Positions 33,867-42,699 of a DNA stretch of 64,000 nt are shown piece after piece. Source of the DNA: Terrimesophilobacter sp038243605 (GTDB taxonomy: Bacteria > Actinomycetota > Actinomycetes > Actinomycetales > Microbacteriaceae); contig JBBSQX010000003.1 of assembly GCA_038243605.1 (NCBI GenBank), forward strand, positions 1 to 64,000. Reading direction: 5' to 3'. The notes under the pieces were generated by a model. That model was not told the origin of the DNA. It did no database searches and saw only the letters and a list, made by a program, of their open reading frames with translations. Each line of letters starts with the position of its first letter. The stretch's first letter is position 1. Both the position numbers and the translations under genes were made by a program.

Positions 33867-34037
33867 ATGACGGGTTACCGACTCAAACAACTCTGGCGCG
33901 ATGAGCGCGGCGATGTGCCCGGATGGGTACTCATCACCCTTATGACGGCGGGCCTCGTGGTCATCATATGGGCGGTCGCCGGGCCAGCGCTTACCGGTGT
34001 CTTTCAGCAGGCGATCGACCGCGTCACCGGTTTCTGA
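33867..34037 (+). CDS. 56-residue pilin-like membrane peptide of the tad locus
   Basis: This short gene has a basic N terminus (MTGYRLKQLWRDERGDVPG), one membrane segment (WVLITLMTAGLVVIIWAVAG) and a short amphipathic tail, the size and layout of Flp pilins and their relatives. GAAGATACTTGG precedes the ATG. The Glu five residues after the cleavage Gly, typical of prepilins, is missing: the sequence after RG is DVPGWV. The next gene starts two bases after its stop. It may be the pilin or a pilin-like assembly peptide; homologous short frames beside TadE genes would support this. Confidence 0.72.
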   Translation: MTGYRLKQLWRDERGDVPGWVLITLMTAGLVVIIWAVAGPALTGVFQQAIDRVTGF

Positions 34038-34039
34038 CG

Positions 34040-34474
34040 GTGCGTCAGCAGCGGCGCGGCGGCTTCTCGTGGCGTGTGAGTCTTGCGCGGCTCGCACGTG
34101 AAGAGTCTGGCTCTGCCGCCGCCGAGTTTGTGATGGTGGGTACGCTCCTCACCGTGCTGACTCTTTCGGTGATGCAGCTCGGGTTTGCTCTTCTTATCCG
34201 CAACACAGTGATGGATGCTGCGAGCGAGGGTGCGAGGTTCGCCTCCCTCGCCGACAACGAGCTGGTCGATGGTGTTGCCCGCACCACCGATTTGATCGAG
34301 GTTGCGCTCGGGCCTGGCTACGCGCAGGGTGTCAGTGCTGAGTACGGCACGTATCTCGGCCATCCGGCGGCTATCGTGACCGTGAACGCACCGCTGCCGC
34401 TCATCGGTCTTGTGGGAATCCAGCACGGGCTGGAGGTGGCGGGCCATGCCGCAGTGGAAACGCTGGATTACTAG
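34040..34474 (+). CDS. TadE-like pseudopilin
   Basis: A 144-residue protein with a basic N tail and one membrane segment. It has the prepilin-type pattern ESGSAAAEFVMVGTLLTVLT, where Glu is five residues after the likely cleavage site, followed by a periplasmic-side domain of about 95 residues. This fits TadE. GTG 34040 follows the 56-residue gene by two bases, and the 3' end overlaps the next gene by 29 bases. Confidence 0.82.
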   Translation: MRQQRRGGFSWRVSLARLAREESGSAAAEFVMVGTLLTVLTLSVMQLGFALLIRNTVMDAASEGARFASLADNELVDGVARTTDLIEVALGPGYAQGVSAEYGTYLGHPAAIVTVNAPLPLIGLVGIQHGLEVAGHAAVETLDY

Positions 34475-34913
34475 CCGCTTTGCGAATGAGCGTGGCTCTG
34501 CGTCACTTGAGTTCATCACTATTGGGCTCATCCTTCTTGTTCCGTTCGTCTATTTGGTGCTGACGATGGCGGCAATCCAAGGCGCTGCTTTCGCTGTTGA
34601 GGGTGCGGCTCGACAGTCGGTGCGAGTGTTCGTGCAAGCGGGCAACGAACGCGAGGCAGCAGAGCGGGCGGAACGCGCCATCCGGTTCGCCCTCGCGGAT
34701 GCGGGGCTTGATGCACTCGAGCCGCGCGTGGCGGTGACCTGTTCCCCGAAGCCGGAGGCGTGTCTCACACGACGCGGCACGGTCACGATTTCGGTGGCGG
34801 TGACCGTTCCTCTGCCCCTCACCCCGCCCTTTCTTAGTCTCGATGTACCGCTGGGGGTGCCGATGCAGGCGACCTCCACCGAGCAGGTATCTAGGTTCTG
34901 GGGCGCCGGATGA
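34446..34913 (+). CDS. Second TadE-like pseudopilin
   Basis: A 155-residue protein of the same type: ERGSASLEFITIGLILLVPF is the prepilin signature with Glu in the expected position, and the rest is an extracytoplasmic domain with two Cys (VTCSPKPEACL) that could form a disulfide. ATG 34446 is inside the end of the preceding gene. It overlaps the TadG-like gene by four bases. Confidence 0.82.
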   Translation: MPQWKRWITSRFANERGSASLEFITIGLILLVPFVYLVLTMAAIQGAAFAVEGAARQSVRVFVQAGNEREAAERAERAIRFALADAGLDALEPRVAVTCSPKPEACLTRRGTVTISVAVTVPLPLTPPFLSLDVPLGVPMQATSTEQVSRFWGAG

Positions 34914-35359
34914 GAATTAGTCGCCGCCTCAAGGACGAGGATCGCGGCTCGATGCTTCCGCTCACAATCTTCTACGGGTTCCTTAGCGCGGTGCTCATTT
35001 TGCTCGTGGTGGCGGCCAGCTCCCTGTACCTTGAGCGCAAACGATTGTTCACTCTCGCTGATGGAGCTGCGCTCGTCGCGGCCGAAGCATTCGAACTCGA
35101 CGACGTAACGCTGACGCCCGGGGGGCCCCGCGCCACCCTTGACTCGGCGGATGTCGCTCTCGCGGCGTCAAACTACCTCGCTATCGCACCGACATCCGGC
35201 TTCGAATCGCTCACCGTGGAGCGCGCAGAATCAGTGGATGGCCGCAGCGCCACGGTGGAGCTCTCGGCCTATTGGAGACCACCCCTGGTCACCGCGCTCG
35301 TGCCGCAGGGCATCCGAATCGACGTGACCGCGGTAGCGCGCAGCGTATTTTCTCACTGA
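34910..35359 (+). CDS. TadG-like/TadE-neighbour membrane protein
   Basis: A 149-residue protein with the pattern EDRGSMLPLTIFYGFLSAVLILLVVAAS near the N terminus, a TadG-type start without the Glu, then ERKRLFTLADGAALVAAEAFEL, the helix commonly seen in the actinobacterial TadE-like family found beside tad ATPases (Rv3655c type). It is the last gene of the tad group; about 175 bases without a gene follow. Confidence 0.8.
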   Translation: MRISRRLKDEDRGSMLPLTIFYGFLSAVLILLVVAASSLYLERKRLFTLADGAALVAAEAFELDDVTLTPGGPRATLDSADVALAASNYLAIAPTSGFESLTVERAESVDGRSATVELSAYWRPPLVTALVPQGIRIDVTAVARSVFSH

Positions 35360-35536
35360 GCCGTCAGCGCTGAATCAGCAAAACTGTCATTGTCGAAAAC
35401 TCACACGCAAGGGCCGCTGCGCGAAGGCAACAGGGTCGCGGAATCCGCGGAGTTCGCGGCGACGGCCCCCGAAGCACCCGCTGCGGCAGCCTGAGCGCTC
35501 ACCCGAAGGCTGTGAAAGTAAGGTCTTCGCGGTATC

Positions 35537-36505
35537 GTGGCGACCGTGAACCCTGCACTTACTCAACCCAACACGTGGCTCACCCCATCGACCGAGGAAC
35601 TTCAAGGCATCCTCGATGAGGTGCGCGACACTGTCGAACCCCTCACGAGCGAGGGCAGTGTCGCCGACTATATCCCCGGCCTCGCGGAGGTCAAGCCGAA
35701 CCGATTCGGGATGGCGATTGCTACCGTCGATGGTGAGGTTGTGGGCACCGGTGATTGGGCGCAATCATTTTCGATCCAAAGCATCTCCAAGCTTTTTGCA
35801 CTGTCGCTCGCGTACGCCCATGACGGTGACACGCTGTGGGAGCGAGTATCACGGGAGCCATCCGGAGATCCGTTCAATTCCCTGATGATGCTGGAGCGTT
35901 ACGAGGGGATTCCGCGCAACCCGTTCATCAACACAGGCGCCATGGTCATTGTCGATCGTCTGTTGAGCTCCTGCGGCACGACGCGTGAGTTTCTGCTGCC
36001 GATGCTGCGTGAAGAAAGTGGAAACCCACACCTCAACATCAACGACGAGGTTGCACGGTCAGAGGCAGAGAGAGGCTACCGTAACGCGGCGGGCGCGAAC
36101 CTGCTCGCCAGCTACGACAACCTTGAAAACTCGGTCGATGCTGTACTCGAGGAGTACTTCAACCAGTGCGCCATTGAGATGAGCTGTGGCGAGCTGGCGC
36201 TTGCTGGGCGTCTCTTCGCTCGTGAAGGGCACCGTGCCGACGGCACAGTGCTGCTCACGCGCAGCGAGGTGAAGCGCATCAACTCCATCATGCTCACGTG
36301 CGGCACCTACGATGCGGCGGGGGAGTTCGCCTACCGCGTTGGGCTGCCGGCAAAGAGTGGTGTGGGTGGCGGCATCCTCGCCATCATCCCCGGGCGGTGC
36401 GCCGTGTGCGTGTGGAGCCCTGGGCTGGACGAGCGCGGCAACTCGCTCGCGGGTGTTGCGGCCCTCGACGAGCTCACGCGCCTTACCGGCTGGTCAATCT
36501 TCTAG
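35537..36505 (+). CDS. glsA: Glutaminase A
   Basis: A 322-residue serine-dependent beta-lactamase-fold glutaminase that hydrolyses glutamine to glutamate and ammonia. The catalytic SxxK motif is in FSIQSISKLFAL, and further family marks are NPFINTGAMV, NAAGANLLASYDN and GLPAKSGVGGGILAI. Length fits the family. The start is GTG 35537 or GTG 35546. It faces the LysE-type exporter. Confidence 0.95.
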   Translation: MATVNPALTQPNTWLTPSTEELQGILDEVRDTVEPLTSEGSVADYIPGLAEVKPNRFGMAIATVDGEVVGTGDWAQSFSIQSISKLFALSLAYAHDGDTLWERVSREPSGDPFNSLMMLERYEGIPRNPFINTGAMVIVDRLLSSCGTTREFLLPMLREESGNPHLNINDEVARSEAERGYRNAAGANLLASYDNLENSVDAVLEEYFNQCAIEMSCGELALAGRLFAREGHRADGTVLLTRSEVKRINSIMLTCGTYDAAGEFAYRVGLPAKSGVGGGILAIIPGRCAVCVWSPGLDERGNSLAGVAALDELTRLTGWSIF

Positions 36506-36540
36506 TCTGTTTTGTCCTGCTGCGGAGTCAGCCACGAGGC

Positions 36541-37182
36541 TCAAGCGCCTTCGTGCCCCACAAACAGCACCGCTAGTCCGACGCCGATCATGAGCACGCC
36601 TCCGGAGGCGCCGAGCGTGGAGATGCGTTTGGGCGACTTCGCGAACCAGTCGCGGGCGGCACCAGCAGCGAGGGCCCAGATGCTGTCGGAGATGAATGCT
36701 ACGACGACGAAGACAAGTCCGAGCATGAAGAGTTGCAGCGGGATGTTGCCGACGGTGCGATCCGCAAACAGGGGGAGCACTGCGGCCATGAACACAATCG
36801 ATTTCGCGTTCGTGACCCCGACGCCAAAGCCCTCCCAGACTGTGCGCCAGCCGCTTCGGCCGGTTACCGGTGCCATGATGGCATCCGCTTTCTGGCGACG
36901 ATGCCGTATCGCTTGGATGCCGAGAAAAATCACGTAGGCGGCGCCCGCGAATTTTACGATCGTGAATAACACGACCGATTGTTCCAGCAGCGTGCCAAGC
37001 CCGACCGCGATGGCAATGGCCATGACGAACGCGCCAAGAACATTGCCGATCACGCTGAGGAATCCGCCCATCCGACCGAGTGCAAGCGAGCGGCCGATGG
37101 TGAACAACACGCTCGGCCCAGGGATCGCGATAAGCGGGATGCAGGCGAGCCCGAAAGCGAGGAGGTTGGCCGCGGGGATCAT
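36541..37182 (-). CDS. LysE/RhtB-family amino acid exporter
   Basis: A 213-residue protein with six hydrophobic segments. The N-terminal signature PGPSVLFTIGRSLALGRMGG and AAYVIFLGIQAI are typical of LysE/RhtB. It likely exports an amino acid or a derivative. Its ATG overlaps the stop of the MFS transporter gene, so both are in one transcript. Confidence 0.9.
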   Translation of the reverse strand: MIPAANLLAFGLACIPLIAIPGPSVLFTIGRSLALGRMGGFLSVIGNVLGAFVMAIAIAVGLGTLLEQSVVLFTIVKFAGAAYVIFLGIQAIRHRRQKADAIMAPVTGRSGWRTVWEGFGVGVTNAKSIVFMAAVLPLFADRTVGNIPLQLFMLGLVFVVVAFISDSIWALAAGAARDWFAKSPKRISTLGASGGVLMIGVGLAVLFVGHEGA

Positions 37183-38468
37183 GCGAGATGCTCACGCGTT
37201 CGGTGGGCGTGCCGCGGCAGATACCGTGCGAGGATGGCGGCCCCAACGAGCCCAAGTATCCCCATTCCGCCGCTTGCGAACGACAGCGAAACGAGGGCGG
37301 TGAGGCCCGAAATTGCGAGAGGCGCGGCCGCACCTCCGACATCCGCGGTGAACCGGAACGCGCCCAGGAACGGCGCAGGGTTGACGGGGTCAGCAAGGTC
37401 AGCACCGATCGTCATGAGCAGACCTGTTCCGAAACCGTTGGCGATTCCGAGAAGCATCGCCACGACAATGAACCACGTCATGGCGGCATCACTGTCGTGA
37501 GTGAACGCAAGAATCAGATGACCAACGCCGAGACCAATCATGGAGGGCAGGCCCGTCCACCTTCGGCCCCAGCGGTCCATTATCTGACCGGTTGTGTAGA
37601 AGAGCGCAAAGTCGAGCGCGCCAGCGACGCCGATGATGAGCGCAGTGTTCGTGTCAGAGACCCCAATGCTGACCGCCCACAACGGAACAATTACTTGACG
37701 ACTTGCCCTCAGTGCGCTCACGAGGGCGGCACCGGTGCCGAGCCGAACGAGAACGTGACGGTTCTCAGAAATTGCTCGCCACATTCCCAATGATTCCTTC
37801 TTGACGAAAGCTTCCCCTTCCGACATTCCGGTAGCAGCGTGACGTGAGCGAAAAATTGCTTCCGGGTCCTTGAGAAACACCAAAAGTGCGGCGGCGACGA
37901 TGCACCCTGCCACATGAACCCAGAAGGCTGCCTGCGCAACACCGCTCACATGGATCACCGCAGCGGCAATGAATGGCCCGATAAAGAGCCCGAGTCGGTA
38001 GCTTCCACCAAGGCTAGAGAGTGCCCGTGCACGATAGGCCAACGGAACAAACGTCGTCATAAATGCTTGGCGCGCGAGCGTGAACACTGCATCCGCTAGA
38101 CCCAGAAGGAGTACCGCAAAGCCGAGAGCCCACGGGCTCGATGAAAGTAGAGCAATACCGAGGCCCACGATCGACACCGCCGCAGCGTAGATCATTGCGG
38201 CGCGCTCACCAATGCGGCTAATCACCCACCCGCTCGGGATGTCGCCGATCAGGTGCCCGATGGTCAACATTGCCGTGATCAGGCCCGCAATCGCCAGAGG
38301 GGAGCCAAGGTTGTGTGCCACGATCGGAATGATCGGGATGATGGCGCCTTCACCGATCGAGAATGCGAGCGTCGGCAAAAGTGCGGGGAGCGCGATCGAT
38401 CGAAACCTAAAGGGTGGCGTGGTAGCAGTCGACATCACTTCAGATGCTACCGGCAGACAGAAAGTCAT
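37179..38468 (-). CDS. Major facilitator superfamily transporter
   Basis: A 429-residue protein with about 12 membrane segments. The MFS loop motif between segments 2 and 3 is SGWVISRIGERAAM, repeated weakly in GQIMDRWGRRWTGL. It resembles drug or metabolite exporters; the substrate cannot be named. It is divergent from prfB with about 80 bases between them, which contain a short inverted repeat GAGCAT-AGCC-ATGCTC (38516-38531). Confidence 0.88.
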   Translation of the reverse strand: MTFCLPVASEVMSTATTPPFRFRSIALPALLPTLAFSIGEGAIIPIIPIVAHNLGSPLAIAGLITAMLTIGHLIGDIPSGWVISRIGERAAMIYAAAVSIVGLGIALLSSSPWALGFAVLLLGLADAVFTLARQAFMTTFVPLAYRARALSSLGGSYRLGLFIGPFIAAAVIHVSGVAQAAFWVHVAGCIVAAALLVFLKDPEAIFRSRHAATGMSEGEAFVKKESLGMWRAISENRHVLVRLGTGAALVSALRASRQVIVPLWAVSIGVSDTNTALIIGVAGALDFALFYTTGQIMDRWGRRWTGLPSMIGLGVGHLILAFTHDSDAAMTWFIVVAMLLGIANGFGTGLLMTIGADLADPVNPAPFLGAFRFTADVGGAAAPLAISGLTALVSLSFASGGMGILGLVGAAILARYLPRHAHRTREHLA

Positions 38469-38549
38469 GGCTATCGCACCGAGTTGTTTACGTGAAGGAA
38501 TACGCGCGCACAGGGGAGCATAGCCATGCTCGGCTAGTCTTGTTCAGAC

Positions 38550-39659
38550 ATGAACGAGCTTGATATTTCTGAAGACCTTGCCGCGCTGCGTTCGACTTTT
38601 GCGGACATCCGCTCGGTGGTCGGGGTTGATCGCCTTGAGGCCGACATCGTTGACCTCAGCGAGCAGGCCGGCGTGCCCGACCTGTGGGACGACCCGGAGC
38701 AGGCGCAAAAGGTGACGAGTGCGCTCAGTCACCGGCAGGCAGAGCTTGCGAAGATCAAGAGTATTGCACAGCGGCTTGACGACCTCGAAGTTCTTGTTGA
38801 GCTTGCCAACGAAGAGTCAGATGAGTCCGCCGCCGCCGAGGTGCGAACCGAGCTGAAGAGCGTACAGAAGCTGCTCGGTGAGCTCGAAGTTCAAACCCTT
38901 CTCAACGGTGAATGGGATGCCCTGCCTGCCGTGATCACTATCCGTGCGGGGGCTGGTGGTGTTGACGCCGCCGATTTCGCCGAGATGCTGCAGCGCATGT
39001 ACCTGCGCTGGGCCGAGCACCACGGTCACAAGACGCGCGTGCTCGACACCAGTTACGCAGAAGAGGCCGGCATCAAGTCGACGACCATCGAAGTCGATGG
39101 CTCCTACGCGTTCGGCACTCTGAGCGTCGAAGCGGGCACGCACCGGCTCGTGCGCATGAGCCCGTTCAACTCGGCCGGAAAGCGCCAGACCAGCTTTGCC
39201 GCCGTTGAAGTCATCCCGCTCATTGAAGAGGCGGGAGAGATCGAGATTCCCGAGAACGACATCCGCGTGGATGTGTTCCGCTCCAGCGGCCCTGGCGGCC
39301 AATCGGTGAACACGACAGACTCTGCCGTGCGCCTCACCCACCTTCCGACCGGCACCGTCGTGTCGATGCAGAACGAGAAAAGCCAGATTCAGAACCGTGC
39401 TGCGGCAATGCGCGTGCTCCAGTCGCGACTTCTCGTGCTACAGCGTGAGCAAGAGGCAGCAACCAAGAAGGAACTTGCCGGTGTCATTACCGCGAGTTGG
39501 GGTGACCAAATGCGCAGTTACGTGCTCGCACCGTACCAAATGGTCAAAGATCTGCGCACAGACTATGAAGTGAACAACCCCTCGGCCGTGTTCGATGGAG
39601 ACCTTGACGGATTTATTTCTGCCGGCATACGCTGGCGCAAACGCGCGGTGGAGCAGTAG
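38550..39659 (+). CDS. prfB: Peptide chain release factor 2
   Basis: A 369-residue RF2 that ends translation at UGA and UAA. The codon-recognition tripeptide SPF is at 204-206 and the peptidyl-hydrolysis motif GGQ at 249-251. The frame is continuous, so there is no programmed +1 frameshift as in E. coli prfB; this is usual in Actinobacteria. TAGTCT ten bases ahead of the ATG may be the -10 box. The prfB-ftsE-ftsX-smpB order is conserved in the phylum. Confidence 0.97.
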   Translation: MNELDISEDLAALRSTFADIRSVVGVDRLEADIVDLSEQAGVPDLWDDPEQAQKVTSALSHRQAELAKIKSIAQRLDDLEVLVELANEESDESAAAEVRTELKSVQKLLGELEVQTLLNGEWDALPAVITIRAGAGGVDAADFAEMLQRMYLRWAEHHGHKTRVLDTSYAEEAGIKSTTIEVDGSYAFGTLSVEAGTHRLVRMSPFNSAGKRQTSFAAVEVIPLIEEAGEIEIPENDIRVDVFRSSGPGGQSVNTTDSAVRLTHLPTGTVVSMQNEKSQIQNRAAAMRVLQSRLLVLQREQEAATKKELAGVITASWGDQMRSYVLAPYQMVKDLRTDYEVNNPSAVFDGDLDGFISAGIRWRKRAVEQ

Positions 39660-39737
39660 CCCCAGCGCTTCTGGCCTGAGTGGTGAGTGCGTTCGTCGAA
39701 TCTTTCGGTGAGCGAGCGTTGCCTAAGGGGGCATCAG

Positions 39738-40321
39738 ATGCGGCGATCAGGATTTGCGCTAACAGCAGTCTTGGCGATGTTGCTCAGTGGGTGCACTACG
39801 GAGGCGGTCGCACCGCCCTCGTCGCAGACGTCGAAAGTAGTTGGGCGTCACCTTTTGCGCGGTATTCGGATGCGCAGCGTCCCACCACCGAGTTCGAACA
39901 GTACGTCGCGGCACCGGATAGGTGGCGCAGCGTGCTCACCTGCGTGAACGAACTGGGCATTTATCGAGTTGACTACCTTAAGGATCAGAACGGTGAGCAT
40001 GTCGGTTTTGACCTGCGCACGACGACGGCTGACGAGATGCACCAGAACGTGGCACGGTGGGGTTGTGACGTCAGATTCCCTCAGCGCCCGTTTGCCCCGC
40101 TCACGGTGGAGCAACGTGGCTACCTCTACGACTACCAAACCCAGTTCGTCATTCCGTGCATCGAGGCTCACGGTGCACATGCGACAACTCCGCCATCGAA
40201 GGATGACTTCGTGAGTACGTGGCCGAACCAAGAATGGTGGCCGTCGGCCGCGCGAAGCGAGACCGGAATCGACTATGACGCCATCGATGACGCCTGCCCC
40301 GGGTTCGTGCCTGGCATGTAG
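39738..40321 (+). pseudogene. Lipoprotein gene interrupted by a frameshift
   Basis: ATG 39738 has AAGGGGG upstream and opens a typical lipoprotein signal (MRRSGFALTAVLAMLLSGC, lipidated Cys 19, then TTEAVAPPSSQTS). That frame stops at 39947 after an unnatural Pro/Arg/Ser-rich tail. The protein-like continuation (PFARYSDAQRPTTEFEQY, then TCVNELGIYRVDY, ending FVPGM) is in the frame one base back, open to 40321. The switch must lie between about 39825 and 39860, where AAA and TTTT runs occur. Either the gene has lost one base, or the sequence has an error, or a -1 shift occurs; I see no clear slippery heptamer. Function unknown. Confidence 0.72.
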
Positions 40322-40384
40322 TGGCCTGTGCTTCGGTGAGTCGCTACCGCGCATCCGCATGGCGCTGCTTAGGCTCATAACGCC

Positions 40385-41131
40385 ATGATTCGTTTTGATC
40401 AAGTCACCAAACTTTACGCAGGTAACACTCGCCCGGCCCTTAACTCGGTCACTCTGGAGATTCTGCGCGGTGAATTCGTGTTCCTCGTTGGTGCCTCCGG
40501 CAGCGGTAAGTCGAGCTTTCTGCGGCTTGTGCTGAAGGAAGAGAACCCGACGAAGGGCCAGATTCACGTACTCGGCCAGAACCTTGGCAAGCTCACGAGC
40601 CGCAAAGTGCCATACTTTCGCCGCAACCTTGGTGTGGTGTTTCAAGACTTCAGGCTGCTCCCACAGAAGAACGTGTTCGACAATGTTGCGTTCTCGCTGC
40701 AGGTGATTGGCAAATCGAAGGGCTTCATCCAGGAGGCTGTTCCGGATGTGCTCAAAATGGTGGGACTTGCGGGTAAATCGGGCAGGTTGCCGCACGAACT
40801 TTCCGGAGGTGAGCAGCAGCGTGTGGCCATCGCCCGCGCGATCGTGAACAAGCCATCCATCCTGCTTGCGGACGAGCCAACAGGTAACCTCGACCCTTCG
40901 ACGAGTGCGGGCATTATGACGCTGCTTGAGCGCATCAGCGGCGGCGGAACGACGGTTCTCATGGCGACCCACGATGCGGGCATTGTCGACAAAATGAAGC
41001 GTCGTGTCATTGAACTTGTGAGTGGGCAGATTGTGCGTGACGAGCGGCACGGTGGCTACCAGACGCAGGCGATGCCCATTCTTGGCCAAGCGCCGCCGCC
41101 CACCGCCATGGGGTTGGAGACTCACAAATGA
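40385..41131 (+). CDS. ftsE: Cell division ATP-binding protein FtsE
   Basis: A 248-residue ABC ATPase that with FtsX controls peptidoglycan hydrolases at the septum. Walker A is GASGSGKSS, the Q loop is VFQDFRLL, the signature is LSGGEQQR, Walker B is ILLADEPTGNLD, and the switch His is in MATHDAG. The C-terminal tail of about 25 residues is longer than in E. coli, as usual in actinobacteria. TAGGCT at 40370-40375 may be its -10 box. It overlaps ftsX by four bases. Confidence 0.96.
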   Translation: MIRFDQVTKLYAGNTRPALNSVTLEILRGEFVFLVGASGSGKSSFLRLVLKEENPTKGQIHVLGQNLGKLTSRKVPYFRRNLGVVFQDFRLLPQKNVFDNVAFSLQVIGKSKGFIQEAVPDVLKMVGLAGKSGRLPHELSGGEQQRVAIARAIVNKPSILLADEPTGNLDPSTSAGIMTLLERISGGGTTVLMATHDAGIVDKMKRRVIELVSGQIVRDERHGGYQTQAMPILGQAPPPTAMGLETHK

Positions 41132-42042
41132 GGCTCGGTTTGGTGATGTCTGAGGTCGGTCAAGGCCTTCGCCGCAACGTTTCGATGGTGGTGTCGATCG
41201 TTCTGGTGACGTTCATTTCACTCACCTTTGTGGGCGCTGCGATCATGCTCCAGATGCAGATCAACCAGATGAAGGGCTACTGGTATGACCGCGCACAGGT
41301 GGCCGTTTATCTCTGCACTCAGTACGACGAGGGTGGAGTTTGCAACGCGATCGAGGCAAGTGCTGAGCAGAAGGCCAACATCGAAGCACAACTGAAGTCA
41401 CCTGTTCTCGCGCCGCTCATTCAAAAAGTTGACTTTGAAGACCACGATGCCGCCTACAAGCGGTACCAAGAAAAGTTTGCCGATTCGGAGTCGAGCGGCT
41501 TCGTCACTCCCGACTTTCTGCCAGAAACGTATTGGGTTAATCTCAAAGATCCGTCTCAATCGGATGCCATCGTCGAGCGACTTTCTGGCACCCCAGGAGT
41601 CGAGGATGTCGTTGACCAGCGCAAATATTTGCAACCCATTTTCGACACCCTGAATGTGGCGAGCTACACAGCTATTGGAATCGCTGGGCTCATGCTCGTT
41701 GCTGCAGTGCTCCTGATCGCCACGACAATTCGGTTGAGCGCATTTAGTCGCCGCCGTGAGCTCGGAATCATGCGTCTCGTTGGCGCATCCAACCGGTTCA
41801 TTCAAACTCCGTTTGTGATTGAGGGCGTGGTCGCCTCGCTCATTGGCTCTGTGCTGGCAAGCGGTGCCATCGTTGCGATCGTGCACTTCTTCGTGCAGGG
41901 CTATTTGAATGCGGTGCCGTCAAATACGCCATTTGTGGGCCTGAGTGACGCGTTTGTCGTCGTGCCCATCATCATTGTGGGTGGTGCGGGCCTTGCCGCG
42001 ATGTCGGCGGCGGTTGCCATCCGCCGCTACCTGCGCGTGTAG
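41128..42042 (+). CDS. ftsX: Cell division protein FtsX
   Basis: A 304-residue membrane protein with four segments. One lies near 20-45; a large extracellular domain (about 50-170) with a Cys pair in LCTQYDEGGVCN follows, and three segments lie at 180-300. RRRELGIMRLVGASNRFIQTPF is the FtsX/MacB signature. It transmits the ATPase cycle of FtsE to cell-wall hydrolases such as RipC-type enzymes. Confidence 0.96.
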   Translation: MRLGLVMSEVGQGLRRNVSMVVSIVLVTFISLTFVGAAIMLQMQINQMKGYWYDRAQVAVYLCTQYDEGGVCNAIEASAEQKANIEAQLKSPVLAPLIQKVDFEDHDAAYKRYQEKFADSESSGFVTPDFLPETYWVNLKDPSQSDAIVERLSGTPGVEDVVDQRKYLQPIFDTLNVASYTAIGIAGLMLVAAVLLIATTIRLSAFSRRRELGIMRLVGASNRFIQTPFVIEGVVASLIGSVLASGAIVAIVHFFVQGYLNAVPSNTPFVGLSDAFVVVPIIIVGGAGLAAMSAAVAIRRYLRV

Positions 42043-42126
42043 TTCTGGCTCGGCACGCGATAGACTAAACGGCTGTTCGCGCGATCTGCGCATCCGCATC
42101 CGCTTTCATCATTCAGGAGTTGTACC

Positions 42127-42603
42127 GTGCCAAGGGAACGTGGCGAAAAGGTTGTTGCCACCAACCGCAAAGCGCGGCACGACTATGCCATCGAAGACAC
42201 CTACGAGGCGGGGTTGGTGCTCACCGGCTCTGAAGTGAAGTCGCTGCGCGAAGGCCGCGCGAGCCTCGTTGACGGATACGCGTTTATCGATGGGGGAGAG
42301 GCGTGGCTGGATGCCGTGCACATTCCCGAATACATCGGCGGCACGTGGAATAACCATGCCCCGCGGCGCAAGCGCAAGCTCCTGCTGCACAAGGCACAGA
42401 TTGTGAAGATCCATAACAAAGTGAAAGCTGGCGGCTACACGATCGTGCCGCTGCGCCTTTACTTTAGTGATGGACGCGCCAAAGTTGAGATTGCGGTGGC
42501 GAAAGGCAAGCGCGAGTATGACAAGCGTCAGACTCTGCGCGAGCGTACGGATGTGCGCGAAGCGCAGCGCGCAATGTCGAGCCACAAGAACCTCGGCGAC
42601 TAG
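42127..42603 (+). CDS. smpB: SsrA-binding protein SmpB
   Basis: A 158-residue tmRNA partner needed for trans-translation. The core has ATNRKARHDYAIEDTYEAGLVLTGSEVKSLR, a conserved C-terminal tail KRQTLRERTDVREAQRAM, and the usual oligonucleotide-binding fold. The GTG start has AGGAG seven bases upstream, and TAGACT near 42062 is a possible -10. The ssrA gene is 2.5 kb downstream. Confidence 0.97.
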   Translation: MPRERGEKVVATNRKARHDYAIEDTYEAGLVLTGSEVKSLREGRASLVDGYAFIDGGEAWLDAVHIPEYIGGTWNNHAPRRKRKLLLHKAQIVKIHNKVKAGGYTIVPLRLYFSDGRAKVEIAVAKGKREYDKRQTLRERTDVREAQRAMSSHKNLGD

Positions 42604-42699
42604 GTCAGTTCTCTGAGGAGGCCGAAGGCCGTCTCGAAGGGCCCCAGCCGCGCGGCGTAGGTTTCGAGACGATCGCTGCACGATCCCTCCACCAGCACG

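Noticed and set aside
38516..38531. GAGCAT-AGCC-ATGCTC between the MFS gene and prfB as a regulator site
   Set aside because: Six-base arms only and no linked regulator; kept as a remark in the MFS entry.
38550..39659. Possible programmed frameshift in prfB as in E. coli
   Set aside because: The RF2 frame is continuous from ATG to stop with no internal TGA, as is normal for Actinobacteria.
39680..40321. A 213-residue cytoplasmic protein starting at GTG 39680
   Set aside because: Its first 50 residues are not protein-like and overlap a clear lipoprotein signal with a ribosome-binding site in another frame.
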